From the NCBI RefSeq assembly GCF_001006805.1, contig NZ_LN811360.1, positions 175,385-235,603 on the forward strand: a stretch of DNA of 60,219 nt, written 5' to 3'. Position 1 is the first letter of the stretch, and each line of letters starts with the position of its first letter. The notes below the pieces were generated by a model. It was not told where the DNA came from, did not search any database, and saw only the letters and a list, made by a program, of their open reading frames with translations. The position numbers were made by a program, and so were the translations under genes. Source of the DNA: Microvirga massiliensis (GTDB lineage Bacteria; Pseudomonadota; Alphaproteobacteria; Rhizobiales; Beijerinckiaceae). Below, piece by piece: positions 7,193 to 16,948 of the stretch.

Positions 7193-10100
7193 CTACCGAA
7201 AATCCCGGGCCATGACCCTGATATGCGGTTCGTCCGCGACGGCTGGCTGCTCAAGCAGGCCCGGCGGCGCCGTCTCTTTTGCGCCCTGGCGCAGAACGTC
7301 CTTCGTTCCCTGCCGGGCCTCGTCGCCACGCCCGTGCGGGAGCCTCAACGGCTGATCCCGACGGCCGACGCTTCTCAGAGGGTCGGAGAGATCCATCACA
7401 TGCTCCGCGATGAGGTGGATGACCTCGCCCTCGCGCTGAAGACGCCCCCGGCAGGCGAGCATCCCGGCCGACAGCAGGAGGCGCCGCTGTTTCTCCAAAA
7501 GCGAAGACCACACCACGATGTTGCCCACGTCGGTCTCGTCCTCGACCGTCATGAACATGACGCCGTTGGCCGAACTCGGCTTCTGGCGCACCAGCACCAG
7601 GCCGGCGATCGTGATGCGACGTCCGTCCCGGATGCGCTTGAGATCCGCACACGTCGCGATTCCGCGCCGCCTCAGATCCTCGCGCAGGAACGACACCGGA
7701 TGCTCGCGGAGCGTCAGCCCTTTCGAAAGATAGTCCTCGACCACCTCCCGGCCCTCCGTCATCGGCGTCAGCGCGACGGCAGGCTCATAGACCTCGGGCC
7801 GGATCTGATGATCGCGTGCGTCCGCGGCCGCAAACAGAGGCAGCACTTCGTTGCTCAGGCCGCGGATAGTCCAGAGTGCATCTCGCCGATTGACCCCAAG
7901 TGATCCGAATGCATCGGCCTCAGCCAGTCGTTCAAGGGCCGTGACAGGTATGCCCGCTCGCCGCCAGACATCCTCGATCGACGAGAAGGGACGGTCCTCC
8001 CGTGAGAGAGGGAGCAACGCGCCGTCGGCATTCGCGAGCCCTTTGACCAGACGCAGACCGAGCCGAACCGCAAACCAGCCAGCCCGACCCGTCTCCTCGA
8101 GCGTGCAGTCCCATCGCGAGTGGTTCACGTCGACCGGCCGCACCTCGACGCCATGGTTTCTCGCATCCCGGACGAGCTGTGCCGGGGCATAAAAGCCCAT
8201 CGGCTGGGAATTCAGGATCGCACAGCAGAACACATCCGGATGATGACACTTCATCCAGGATGACGCGTAGGCAATCTTCGCGAAGCTCGCGGCGTGACTC
8301 TCCGGAAAGCCATACGACCCGAAGCCTTCGAGCTGATTGAACGTTCTCTCCGCGAACTCCCGGTCATAGCCGCGGCTCGTCATCCCGTGAATGAGCTTGT
8401 CACGGAACTTCGAGACGCCGGCCGTATGCTTGAAGGTCGCCATAGCCCGACGGAGCTGATCGGCCTCCGACGGCGTAAAGCCGGCACACTCGATCGCCAC
8501 CCGCATGGCCTGTTCCTGGAACAGCGGCACACCGAGCGTTTTCTCGAGCACACGTCTCAGCTCGGGCCGCGGAAACTGAGGCCGCTCCTTGCCCTCGCGT
8601 CGGCGAAGATATGGGTGGACCATGTCACCCTGAATCGGGCCCGGCCGCACGATCGCGACCTGGATCACCAGGTCATAGAAGATCTCCGGCTTGATGCGCG
8701 GCAGCATCGCCATCTGGGCCCGGCTTTCGATCTGGAAGACCCCGACCGTGTCGGCCTTCTGGATCATCCGGTACGTTGGCCGATCGTCGGTCGGCACGGT
8801 CGCGAGATCGAGATCGGCTCCTTTGTGGTCACGCAGCAGGTCGAAGGCGCGGCGCATGCAGCCGAGCATCCCGAGGCCGAGCACATCGACCTTCATGAAT
8901 TTCAGTGTGTCGATGTCGTTCTTGTCCCACTCGATGACCTGCCGGTTTTCCATCGCGGCGGGCTCGATCGGCACGAGATCGTCGAGCCGGTCTTGGGTCA
9001 GCACAAACCCGCCCGGGTGCTGCGAAAGATGGCGCGGCGCACCGATGAGCTCACTGGCGAGGTCGAGCGTCATCCTGAGACGCGAATCCTCGAGATTGAG
9101 GTTCAGTTCCGCGGCCTCCTTGTCGGAGATCCCGTCGCGGCCCCAACCCCAGACCAAGCCCGCCAGGGACGAGGTGATGTCTTCGGGCAGGCCCATGACC
9201 TTGCCGACCTCACGCACGGCGCCGCGCGCGCGGTAGCAGGTAACGACCGCCGTCAATGCGGACCTGTGGCGGCCATAGGTGTCATAGATCCACTGGATCA
9301 CCTCTTCCCGCCGCTCGTGCTCGAAATCGACATCGATGTCCGGGGGCTCGCGCCGCTCCTGCGAGACGAACCGCTCGAACAGGAGATCGTGCTCGGTCGG
9401 ATTGATCGAGGTAAAGCCGAGCACGAAGCATACGGCGGAATTGGCAGCCGAACCGCGGCCCTGACACAGGATTCCGCGGCTCTTGGCGAAACGCACGATC
9501 GCATGGACCGTCAGGAAGTAGGGTGCATATTCGAGCTGCTCGATGAGATGGAGCTCGTGCCGCAGCGCCGCCGCGACGACATCCGGGACGCCATCGGGAT
9601 AGCGCCGGTGCGCGCCCTCCCAGGTCAGCCGCTCGAGTTTGTCGTGAGCGGTCTCACCCGGTTCGGTCTCTGAGGGATACTGATAGCGCAGCTCGTCGAG
9701 CGAGAACGTGCAGCGGGCCAGGATCTCCTGAATGCGCCCGAACGCTTCGGGGTGCCGCTCGAAGAGCCGCGCCATCTCGGCCGGGTCCTTGAGGAAGCGG
9801 TCGGCGTGTCGCTCAAGCCTGTAGCCCGCTTGGTCGATTGTGCATCCCTGACGAATGCACGAGACCACATCCTGCAGCCGGCGCCGATCGGGAAAATGAT
9901 AGAGAACATCTCCCATCGCGACCGTCGGGACTTTCGCGGCTCGCGCAGCCTGCTCGATGAAGTGAAGCCGCAGGTGCTCGTTGGGCGCGAACCGCCGGAT
10001 CAACGCCATATAGGCCCGGTTGCCGAAGGTCGCCTTGAGACGCTCCAAATTGGACCTGAGATCATCGTTGGCCTCATCGCCCAACAGGACGGCGAGCATC

Positions 10101-10447
10101 CCTTCGTTCCACGCGACCACATCGTCCCAGCTCAGGAAGCATTTGCCTTTGCCGCCACGGCTCTTGCCGACGCTTAGGAGACGACAAAGCCGGGAATAAG
10201 CAGCCCGATCGGTCGGGTAAACGAGGAGGGAAGTGCCGTCGGTTAGATCAAGCCGACAGCCGACGACCAGGCGCACACCGGTTTCCCTGGACGCCTCATA
10301 GGCACGCACGATGCCGGCGAGCGAGTTACGATCGGTGATGCCGAGTGCCGTAATGCCGAGGAGTTTTGCCTGCTCGAAGAGTTCCGCCGGGCTTGATGCG
10401 CCGCGCAGGAACGAAAAATGGGTCGTGACCTGGAGCTCGGCGTACAT
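7193..10447 (-). CDS. dnaE2: Error-prone DNA polymerase DnaE2 (SOS mutasome)
   Basis: C-family polymerase that performs translesion synthesis with ImuA and ImuB during the SOS response. At 1084 aa the length is normal. An N-terminal PHP domain (TTHFSFLRGASSPAELFEQ) is followed by the palm/finger region with PPDIDVDFEHERREE near residue 390, and a C-terminal OB-fold (GLVLVRQKPSSANGVMFMT). It ends with ARDFR, close to the terminal motif usual in DnaE2. The ATG at 10447 (MYAELQ) is preferred to an upstream in-frame ATG because family members begin here. A LexA box lies 36 bases upstream, indicating DNA-damage induction. Unlike the usual imuA-imuB-dnaE2 operon, it is separated from imuAB by ku-ligD. 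Confidence 0.95.
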   Translation of the reverse strand: MYAELQVTTHFSFLRGASSPAELFEQAKLLGITALGITDRNSLAGIVRAYEASRETGVRLVVGCRLDLTDGTSLLVYPTDRAAYSRLCRLLSVGKSRGGKGKCFLSWDDVVAWNEGMLAVLLGDEANDDLRSNLERLKATFGNRAYMALIRRFAPNEHLRLHFIEQAARAAKVPTVAMGDVLYHFPDRRRLQDVVSCIRQGCTIDQAGYRLERHADRFLKDPAEMARLFERHPEAFGRIQEILARCTFSLDELRYQYPSETEPGETAHDKLERLTWEGAHRRYPDGVPDVVAAALRHELHLIEQLEYAPYFLTVHAIVRFAKSRGILCQGRGSAANSAVCFVLGFTSINPTEHDLLFERFVSQERREPPDIDVDFEHERREEVIQWIYDTYGRHRSALTAVVTCYRARGAVREVGKVMGLPEDITSSLAGLVWGWGRDGISDKEAAELNLNLEDSRLRMTLDLASELIGAPRHLSQHPGGFVLTQDRLDDLVPIEPAAMENRQVIEWDKNDIDTLKFMKVDVLGLGMLGCMRRAFDLLRDHKGADLDLATVPTDDRPTYRMIQKADTVGVFQIESRAQMAMLPRIKPEIFYDLVIQVAIVRPGPIQGDMVHPYLRRREGKERPQFPRPELRRVLEKTLGVPLFQEQAMRVAIECAGFTPSEADQLRRAMATFKHTAGVSKFRDKLIHGMTSRGYDREFAERTFNQLEGFGSYGFPESHAASFAKIAYASSWMKCHHPDVFCCAILNSQPMGFYAPAQLVRDARNHGVEVRPVDVNHSRWDCTLEETGRAGWFAVRLGLRLVKGLANADGALLPLSREDRPFSSIEDVWRRAGIPVTALERLAEADAFGSLGVNRRDALWTIRGLSNEVLPLFAAADARDHQIRPEVYEPAVALTPMTEGREVVEDYLSKGLTLREHPVSFLREDLRRRGIATCADLKRIRDGRRITIAGLVLVRQKPSSANGVMFMTVEDETDVGNIVVWSSLLEKQRRLLLSAGMLACRGRLQREGEVIHLIAEHVMDLSDPLRSVGRRDQPLRLPHGRGDEARQGTKDVLRQGAKETAPPGLLEQPAVADEPHIRVMARDFR

Positions 10448-10482
10448 AGGACAGATCGTTCCTCGGCGTCGGATCTGACCCA

Positions 10483-10497
10483 GAACATAACGCGAAC
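10483..10497 (-). promoter_or_regulatory. LexA box (SOS operator) of dnaE2
   Basis: GAAC-ATAACGC-GAAC on the plus strand (GTTC-N7-GTTC on the gene strand), the direct repeat bound by alphaproteobacterial LexA. It lies 36 bases before the dnaE2 start. Confidence 0.85.
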
Positions 10498-10837
10498 ATC
10501 GCAAACAAGTTCTTGACCCGAGGGATCGCCCGGTTGTCCCGATTTTTCACATGCCGCGGCGCGGAAGGCCGATGCCACGGCGACCGGACCCTACCTTCAA
10601 GAATTTCCGGTTCACGGGATTCCGGCAAAAATTAGGCTGCCGAAAAAATCCCAGCACCCGACCTGAATTCCTGTTTTAGGGTAAAGATTTAGCCGATTCG
10701 TCGCGTGCGGCGGTGTGAATCAGATTCCTGTGGACAGTCCGGAACGAGTCGTTTCGGGGCGACGTTGCTGATTCGCGCGGCAGCCAGGTTCGAGTTGCCT
10801 GGAATGCCGCGAGGTGGTGCGTAATAGGAGTCTTCGT

Positions 10838-11728
10838 ATGTCCGAGAGGACCGTCTGGAAGGGTCACATCAAGCTGTCGCTCGTGTCCTGCGCTGTCGGC
10901 CTCTATCCCACGACATCCTCCGGCGGGAAAATCCGGTTCAACACCCTGAACCGGAAGACCGGAAACCGCGTGAAGCGCCAGTTCATCGACTCAGAGACCC
11001 ATGAGGTCGTCGAGCCCGAAGACCAGGTCAAAGGCTATCCGGTCAGCAAGGGCCATTACGTCCAGGTCGAAGACGAGGAACTCGACGCCCTCAAGGTCGA
11101 GAGCACCCATACGATCGACATCGAGAATTTCGTGCCGCGCGAGGAAGTCGACGAACGGTTCCTCGATACGGCCTATTACATTGCCCCGACCGACAAGGTG
11201 TCCAACGAGGCGTTTTGCGTCATTCGTGACGCGATCCGCGACAAGGGCATGGCGGGTATTGCCCGCATCGTCATGGGCCGACGCGAGCGCATGATCCTGC
11301 TCGAGCCGCTCGACGAGGGTCTGATTGGCACGACCCTGCATTCGGCCGATGAGGTCAAGGACGAAGACAAGGTCTTCGACGACATCAAGGATGTCGATTA
11401 TCCGGAGGAGATGAAGGAACTCGCCGCTCACATCATCCAGAGCAAGGCGGCGCACTTCGATCCGAAGCAATTCGATGACCGCTACGAAAAGGCCGTCACC
11501 GAACTGCTCAAGTCCAAGCAGGCCGGAAAGGCCTTCAAGGTCGACGAGGGCTCGGAAAAGCCGTCGAACGTCGTCAACCTCCTGGACGCGCTCAAGCGCA
11601 GCGTCGCCGGCACCGAGCCGGCCAATTCCAACACGAAAGCAGCCCCTGCGAAAAAGGCCGCGAAAAAGAGCAGCAAGGCCGCCAAAAAACCTCCTGCCGC
11701 TAAGCCCAAGGCTCGGAAAACGGGCTGA
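10838..11728 (+). CDS. ku: Ku protein, non-homologous end joining
   Basis: Homodimeric ring protein that binds double-strand DNA ends and recruits LigD. At 296 aa it has the Ku beta-barrel core from residue 5 (VWKGHIKLSLVSCAVGLYP) to about 255. A Lys/Ala-rich tail of about 35 residues (KAAPAKKAAKKSSKAAKK) follows; in other bacteria such tails bind DNA. The ATG at 10838 has AGGAG upstream; an earlier in-frame ATG at 10814 lacks one. ligD follows after 37 bases, so the two form an operon. The LexA box between ku and dnaE2 is about 340 bases away, so direct SOS control of ku is doubtful. Confidence 0.95.
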   Translation: MSERTVWKGHIKLSLVSCAVGLYPTTSSGGKIRFNTLNRKTGNRVKRQFIDSETHEVVEPEDQVKGYPVSKGHYVQVEDEELDALKVESTHTIDIENFVPREEVDERFLDTAYYIAPTDKVSNEAFCVIRDAIRDKGMAGIARIVMGRRERMILLEPLDEGLIGTTLHSADEVKDEDKVFDDIKDVDYPEEMKELAAHIIQSKAAHFDPKQFDDRYEKAVTELLKSKQAGKAFKVDEGSEKPSNVVNLLDALKRSVAGTEPANSNTKAAPAKKAAKKSSKAAKKPPAAKPKARKTG

Positions 11729-11765
11729 TCGGAATCGGACGGCGTATGGCATTTAGGAGGTCTTG

Positions 11766-14348
11766 ATGGCGGCCCCGGCAAAACGAAAATCCCGATCGGC
11801 ACCCACGCGAGCCAAAAAGACCGCAGTGCCCAAGCGGGCGAATTCTCTCGCGGCCTATCAGGCCAAGCGCGATTTTTCAGTCACCGGCGAGCCCAAGCCC
11901 AAGCGCTCCCGGGCCAAAGGCAACCGGTTCGTGGTCCAGAAGCACGATGCCCGCCGGCTTCACTACGATCTGCGGCTGGAATTGGACGGCGTTCTCAAGA
12001 GTTGGGCCGTCACCCGGGGACCCAGTCTCGTGCCTGGCGAAAAGCGGCTTGCCGTTCACACCGAGGACCACCCGCTCAAATACGTGGACTTCGAGGGCGT
12101 GATCCCCGCCGGCCAGTATGGCGGCGGCACGATGATTGTCTGGGATCAGGGGCGCTGGATTCCCGAGGGCGATCCGCATGTCGATTACGCTCGCGGCCGC
12201 CTGACGTTCACGCTTGAGGGCGAACGCCTGTCGGGCCGGTGGCACCTCGTTCGCACCTCCGGCAAGCCGGGGCAGAAGCAGGAGCAATGGCTCCTGATCA
12301 AATCAGATGACGAGGCGGCCCGGGCTCCGGATGAGCCCGATATTCTCGAAGAAGAGACGACCTCGGTGAAATCCGGGCTGACCATCGAGGAACTCGCGGC
12401 CAAGGGCGAGGTCCGGATTGACCATGCCGAGCGCGCGAAGGTCTCCAAGTCCCGTCCGAAGAAAGCCCGTGCTCCCGGCAAGGTGCAAGGCGCCCGCAAG
12501 GGCCTCCTCCCGGTTTTCGTCGAACCAGAACTTGCCGAACTCGTCGAGGTTGCTCCCAGCGGCAGCAAGTGGCTGCACGAGATTAAATTCGACGGCTACC
12601 GCATGCAGGCGCGGATCGACGGCGGCGATGTGAAACTGCTCACCCGCAAGGGTCTCGACTGGACGGCGAAATTCAGGCCGATCGCCAGTGCTCTCAGGTC
12701 ATTGAAAATACCCTCGGCCCTACTCGACGGTGAGATCGTCGTCGAGGACGATGCTGGCGTCTCGAGCTTCTCGGCGCTCCAGCAGGCTCTCAAAAGTGGC
12801 AAGACCAACACATTCGTCTACTACGTGTTCGATCTTCTCTACCTCGATGGCGAGGATCTGAGGTCGGCGGCTCTCAGCGACCGCAAAGCGGCCCTGCGGC
12901 TTCTGTTCGACGATCTTCCGCAAGGCGGCCCCATTCGCTTCAGCGATCATCTCGTTGGCGACGGCAAGGCGCTGATCACCCATGCCTGCCGCATGGGCCT
13001 CGAAGGGATCATCTCGAAACGGATCGACCGGCCCTACGTCTCCGGCCGCAGCAAGGATTGGGTCAAATCCAAATGCACCCTGCGGCAGGAACTCGTGATC
13101 GCCGGCTATGTGCCGTCATCCACGAGCCCCAAGGCAGTCGGATCCCTCGTCATGGGCCTCTACGAGAACGGTACTCTCGTACATGTGGGCCGCGTTGGGA
13201 CCGGACTCACGGCCGAGACCGCCGGTGATCTCTTCAAGACCTTGTCCCGCATCAAGATCGCCGCGTCCCCGTTTGCTGAGAAACTGCCGGCGCTCTCGCG
13301 ACGTGGCGTGCAGTGGGTCAAACCGGAACTCGTCGCAGAAGTCGAGTTCCGCGGCTGGACCCATGATGCCATGATCCGGCAGGCATCGTTTCAGGGACTG
13401 CGCGAGGACAAGGATCCGCGTGAGGTCATCCGCGAAACCCGTGTTCCGCAGGACACGGGACCGGCACGCCCTGATGTGCTCGAGACGGCTCATTTCACCC
13501 ATCCCGACCGTGTCCTCTGGGAAGATGCGGGCATCACGAAGCTCGGGCTCGCAGAGTTCTATGCAGAGATCGCCGACTGGATCCTGCCTCACATCATCAG
13601 CCGGCCGCTCTCGCTCCTGCGCTGTCCCGGTGGAACCCAGAAGGAATGCTTTTTCCAGAAACACGCCTGGGCAGGCCTCGATGAGGATGTCGTCCGCCGT
13701 GTGAGCATCGGCGACGACACGGTGATCGCAATTGAGGATCTCGCCGGACTTCTCGCGCTGGTTCAGGCCGGTGTGCTCGAAATCCACCCCTGGGGCGCGA
13801 CCGTGAAGAATCCGGAGAAGCCCGATCGCGTCATTTTTGATCTCGATCCGGGGGAGGGCGTTGATTGGACTGCCGTGGTCCAGGGAGCGATTGCGGTTCG
13901 CGACCACTTGGCTGGTGTCGGGCTGGAAACTTTCGTCAAGACATCCGGAGGCAAGGGCCTACACGTCGTCGCGCCCATTCAACCAAAAGCCTCATGGGAC
14001 GAGGTCAAGGATTTCGCCGCCCATATAGCGGCTGCCCTGACGAAAGCGCATCCCGATCGCTACACCGACACGATGGCCAAGCGCGCCCGCACGGGCCGCA
14101 TCTTCATCGATTATCTGCGTAACGGACGCGGCGCCACGGCAATCGCGGCCTATTCGACACGCGCCCGACCCGGCGCCCCGGTCTCAACGCCCGTCGGGTG
14201 GGATGAACTCGAGAGCCTGCGCAGCGGCAATCAGTATACCGTCAACAATCTTCCGGCGCGGCTCAGGCACTTGGAGAGCGATCCCTGGAAGGGCTTTCTC
14301 GACGTGAAGCAATCCTTGCCGAAAGCGGGCAAGCCTCGGCGCAGGTAG
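11766..14348 (+). CDS. ligD: Multifunctional DNA ligase LigD
   Basis: ATP-dependent end-joining enzyme of 860 aa with domain order phosphoesterase-ligase-polymerase. The 3'-phosphoesterase is at about residues 45-190 (KHDARRLHYDLRLELDG). The ligase spans about 255-550 with the adenylated Lys274 in KFDGYR. The archaeo-eukaryotic-primase-type polymerase is at about 580-840 (FDLDPGEG metal site, TSGGKGLHVVAP). The ATG at 11766 is preceded by a perfect AGGAGG; a TTG three bases earlier is too close to it. It forms an operon with ku. The stop lies 3 bases from the convergent end of imuB, with no terminator between, so the two transcripts should overlap. Confidence 0.95.
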   Translation: MAAPAKRKSRSAPTRAKKTAVPKRANSLAAYQAKRDFSVTGEPKPKRSRAKGNRFVVQKHDARRLHYDLRLELDGVLKSWAVTRGPSLVPGEKRLAVHTEDHPLKYVDFEGVIPAGQYGGGTMIVWDQGRWIPEGDPHVDYARGRLTFTLEGERLSGRWHLVRTSGKPGQKQEQWLLIKSDDEAARAPDEPDILEEETTSVKSGLTIEELAAKGEVRIDHAERAKVSKSRPKKARAPGKVQGARKGLLPVFVEPELAELVEVAPSGSKWLHEIKFDGYRMQARIDGGDVKLLTRKGLDWTAKFRPIASALRSLKIPSALLDGEIVVEDDAGVSSFSALQQALKSGKTNTFVYYVFDLLYLDGEDLRSAALSDRKAALRLLFDDLPQGGPIRFSDHLVGDGKALITHACRMGLEGIISKRIDRPYVSGRSKDWVKSKCTLRQELVIAGYVPSSTSPKAVGSLVMGLYENGTLVHVGRVGTGLTAETAGDLFKTLSRIKIAASPFAEKLPALSRRGVQWVKPELVAEVEFRGWTHDAMIRQASFQGLREDKDPREVIRETRVPQDTGPARPDVLETAHFTHPDRVLWEDAGITKLGLAEFYAEIADWILPHIISRPLSLLRCPGGTQKECFFQKHAWAGLDEDVVRRVSIGDDTVIAIEDLAGLLALVQAGVLEIHPWGATVKNPEKPDRVIFDLDPGEGVDWTAVVQGAIAVRDHLAGVGLETFVKTSGGKGLHVVAPIQPKASWDEVKDFAAHIAAALTKAHPDRYTDTMAKRARTGRIFIDYLRNGRGATAIAAYSTRARPGAPVSTPVGWDELESLRSGNQYTVNNLPARLRHLESDPWKGFLDVKQSLPKAGKPRRR

Positions 14349-14351
14349 ACC

Positions 14352-15854
14352 TCAGGCGAAGATCCCGTGCACCCACCAGCTGCCGCCTTCCGCAGCGGGC
14401 GCATCACGGAACACCCAGAACCGATCGCCCTTGGCGGTCTCGAGCCGGTAGTAGTCGCGGACCATCTTCGGCTGATCACCGAGCCACCACTCGGACGTGA
14501 TGCGCTCGGGCCCGTCGGCCTTCGTGACCTTGTGGCGGACGTGCCGCCAGATGAAAAACGCCGGCGGATGATCCGGCAGCAGTGCCGTCGTCCCGATCGC
14601 CTCCGGCGGCTCCAAGAGCCGGGACGGCCGTGGGAGATTGTTCGGCCAGCCCGAGACCGCGGGCGGAGACAAGGGAGGGACCCTGCGGACCATGCGCTCG
14701 GGCACGAGCGTCTCGACCGGGGCCAGGCGATAGACCCTCTTGGAACCGACGCGCGCGGTGAGCCGATCGACAAGGCGGCTCATGTCGACATCCCCGTCCT
14801 CGCCGCCGTCCAGGTCACGGACCTCCGTTTGCTCGTCGGCCAGGGGTTCTGTCCGACTGGCGATCAGGACGATCTCCTCGATCCCGAACCCCGGATCGAT
14901 GGTCTCGATGCGTTCGTCGAACAGCCTCGCGAGATGCTTGTGATCCCGCGTGGCTTTGACGGTGCCGACGCGCAGAGACGCGCCTTTCTGATCGACATTC
15001 CGGATGACGAGATCCAGCCGGCGTACGCCCTCGCCACGGCGCATGAGGTCGGCGCAGAGATCCTTGGAGAGGCGCTGCACGACATCCCGGATATCCTCGG
15101 GCCGGCTGATCGGATCGGCAAACGCGAGTGATGCCAGGACCGTCTCGTCCGGGATGAGCGGATTGATGGGTTCGAACACGTGCCCCATGGCCTGGTCGAG
15201 ACGAAGAGCGACGTCCTTGCCGAACCGGCGGACCATCGGGGCCCGTGGCATTGCCGCGAGCTGTCCGACCCGCTCGATCCCGAGCTTGTTCATCGCGTTT
15301 AGTGCATCGGCGGTGAGCCGCAGTGCCTGCACGCTGAGAGTCGCCACGGCATCGACCGTCCGGCCCGGTGGCACGACCAAGGTGTTGCCGTAGCGCGCCA
15401 CCGCCCAGGCAGCCCCCGGTGCGTCTGCGACTGCCGCTCGTGCCGTCACCCCGCGTCTTGCCAGTCGCTTCACGAGATCCCTGAGCAGGCCTTCCTCGCT
15501 GCCGAAAAGATGCGCGACGCCCGCGATGTCGATCCAGATCCCGTCCGGGGGATCTATGGCGACAACGGGCGAGAAGCCGATCGCCCATCGGGCAAGCTCC
15601 CGGAGCGCCGATGCATCCTCCTCTGGCGTGGCGTCCAGGACGTGCAGGTTCGGGACGAGCGCCTGAGCCTGTGCGATCGTCATTCCCGGATAAAGACCAA
15701 GCCCCTGTGCCGTTGCATCCGCGGCCGCGATCACGCGCCGCGCACCACTCACGCCAACCGTGACGAGCGGTTTATCGGGCGGCGGACCGCCGAAGCGGCG
15801 TCGGATTCTGTCGGTTGGCCAGGTCGGCAGGTACAGCGAGATGACCCTGCGCAT
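14352..15854 (-). CDS. imuB: ImuB, Y-family polymerase-like mutasome protein
   Basis: A 500-aa member of the DinB/Y-family that acts as adaptor between the beta clamp, ImuA and DnaE2 during mutagenic lesion bypass. The N-terminus RRVISLYLPTWPTDRIRR and the segment IDIAGVAHLFG sit where active polymerases carry catalytic acids (D...DE). Those acids are missing, as is known for ImuB, so it should be catalytically inactive. The start at 15854 is chosen because the upstream in-frame extension is low-complexity Arg-rich and lies inside imuA. It overlaps imuA by 83 bases and so is translationally linked. Confidence 0.93.
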   Translation of the reverse strand: MRRVISLYLPTWPTDRIRRRFGGPPPDKPLVTVGVSGARRVIAAADATAQGLGLYPGMTIAQAQALVPNLHVLDATPEEDASALRELARWAIGFSPVVAIDPPDGIWIDIAGVAHLFGSEEGLLRDLVKRLARRGVTARAAVADAPGAAWAVARYGNTLVVPPGRTVDAVATLSVQALRLTADALNAMNKLGIERVGQLAAMPRAPMVRRFGKDVALRLDQAMGHVFEPINPLIPDETVLASLAFADPISRPEDIRDVVQRLSKDLCADLMRRGEGVRRLDLVIRNVDQKGASLRVGTVKATRDHKHLARLFDERIETIDPGFGIEEIVLIASRTEPLADEQTEVRDLDGGEDGDVDMSRLVDRLTARVGSKRVYRLAPVETLVPERMVRRVPPLSPPAVSGWPNNLPRPSRLLEPPEAIGTTALLPDHPPAFFIWRHVRHKVTKADGPERITSEWWLGDQPKMVRDYYRLETAKGDRFWVFRDAPAAEGGSWWVHGIFA

Positions 15855-16524
15855 CGCAGGCCTCCAGGATCCAGGTTTTCGGTTCCGCGCCACGACAGCG
15901 CATGAGTTCGATCTGCCAGCGCGCGCGTCCGAGACCCGGCGCCGGCATGTCCTCCGACGAGACCGGCGCGATCCGCCATCGCGTGGCCGCCGCCGTCGGA
16001 AGTTGGGTGAGGTCCTTCTCCGCGACCGTCCACCAGCGCCGCAGCACCAGAGCCGGAACGCCGGAGGACTCGGCCGCGAGTTGAAGGCGCCGCGACGCCG
16101 TGAGGCCAAAGCGCGTCACCTCGCCGATGACGGCCGCAAGTCCCTTCTCGCGCAGGCCTTCCTCCACGAGAGGAAGCACATCAGGCTCGCGGGATGTCTC
16201 GACGAAGATAACCCGATCCGGATGCAACCCGGCATTCAGGAGACCCGGCGCGAAGAGATCGCGCCGCGTCAGGCACCACAGCACCGGGCCCTTGAGCCGG
16301 GCCGCGATGCCGGCCGTGAACAGAGTGGCAGTCCCGGAAAACTCGGAAGCCTGACCTCCCTCAATGATCTCGTGGACTGCCCCCAGGGCCAGTCCTCGAC
16401 CGGGCAGATGATCGTCGACAGCCCTGATGCCGAACGGCAATGCCTTGCGCCGGCGGGATTTCCCCTCCAGACGTTCGATCTGGCGACGCAGGTCCTCGAT
16501 CGCAGCACGAGGCTTGGCTTGCAT
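15772..16524 (-). CDS. imuA: ImuA, RecA-like mutasome protein
   Basis: A 250-aa protein of the ImuA/SulA-related family that partners ImuB and DnaE2. The N-terminus LPFGIRAVDDHLPGRGLALG and the following EIIEGGQASEFSGTATLF resemble the RecA-type core, with a degenerate nucleotide site. It is the first gene of the imuA-imuB operon, and a LexA box lies 94 bases upstream of the ATG. The ribosome binding site is weak. Confidence 0.9.
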   Translation of the reverse strand: MQAKPRAAIEDLRRQIERLEGKSRRRKALPFGIRAVDDHLPGRGLALGAVHEIIEGGQASEFSGTATLFTAGIAARLKGPVLWCLTRRDLFAPGLLNAGLHPDRVIFVETSREPDVLPLVEEGLREKGLAAVIGEVTRFGLTASRRLQLAAESSGVPALVLRRWWTVAEKDLTQLPTAAATRWRIAPVSSEDMPAPGLGRARWQIELMRCRGAEPKTWILEACDAQGHLAVPADLANRQNPTPLRRSAAR

Positions 16525-16617
16525 CGGCTACGCTCAGCAAAGAATGCCGGCCAGCAATCCAGTAATCGGCAACTCCGTCATCACACACTCGTCCGCCTTC
16601 CGCTCTACACGGCACCA

Positions 16618-16632
16618 GAACATACCGTGAAC
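16618..16632 (-). promoter_or_regulatory. LexA box (SOS operator) of imuAB
   Basis: GAAC-ATACCGT-GAAC, the same N7-spaced direct repeat as before dnaE2, located 94 bases upstream of imuA. The matching sites predict co-induction of the split mutasome genes. Confidence 0.85.
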
Positions 16633-16948
16633 AACGCGGAAGGTTCCGAGTCAATCGGAGCGCGATTTCGACCCCTGTGGATTGCGGTGACGATTCTAAT
16701 ATTCGTCTCGAGCCCGCACGTGTTACCACTTTCTTCATCATCTGCCACGGCGGCCCGAGATAGCGCGCGTCCAATACACGCGCTGCTGAATTAACACCGA
16801 GGCTGTGATGCCCCAGCGAAAACACCGCGGAAAATAAAAATCCGCAAAGCCGTTTTCGAAAATGGTCGAGCGAAGCTGGATCACAACCCAGATTGCGTGG
16901 AAACGGCACTGGTAGTCGAGAAGGTTGCAGTTACTGGAGAGAGTTTTG

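Noticed and set aside
7195..7212. CCGAAAATCCCGGGCC, a good match to the shared leader
   Set aside because: These bases encode the last codons (ARDFR and stop) of DnaE2 on the other strand, and no gene start follows.
6770..7903. Plus-strand frame of 377 codons
   Set aside because: Mostly antisense to dnaE2, with Arg/His/Pro-rich composition typical of non-coding frames opposite a GC-rich gene.
8294..9673. Plus-strand frame of 459 codons inside dnaE2
   Set aside because: Fully antisense to a well-supported polymerase gene; composition is that of a mirror frame.
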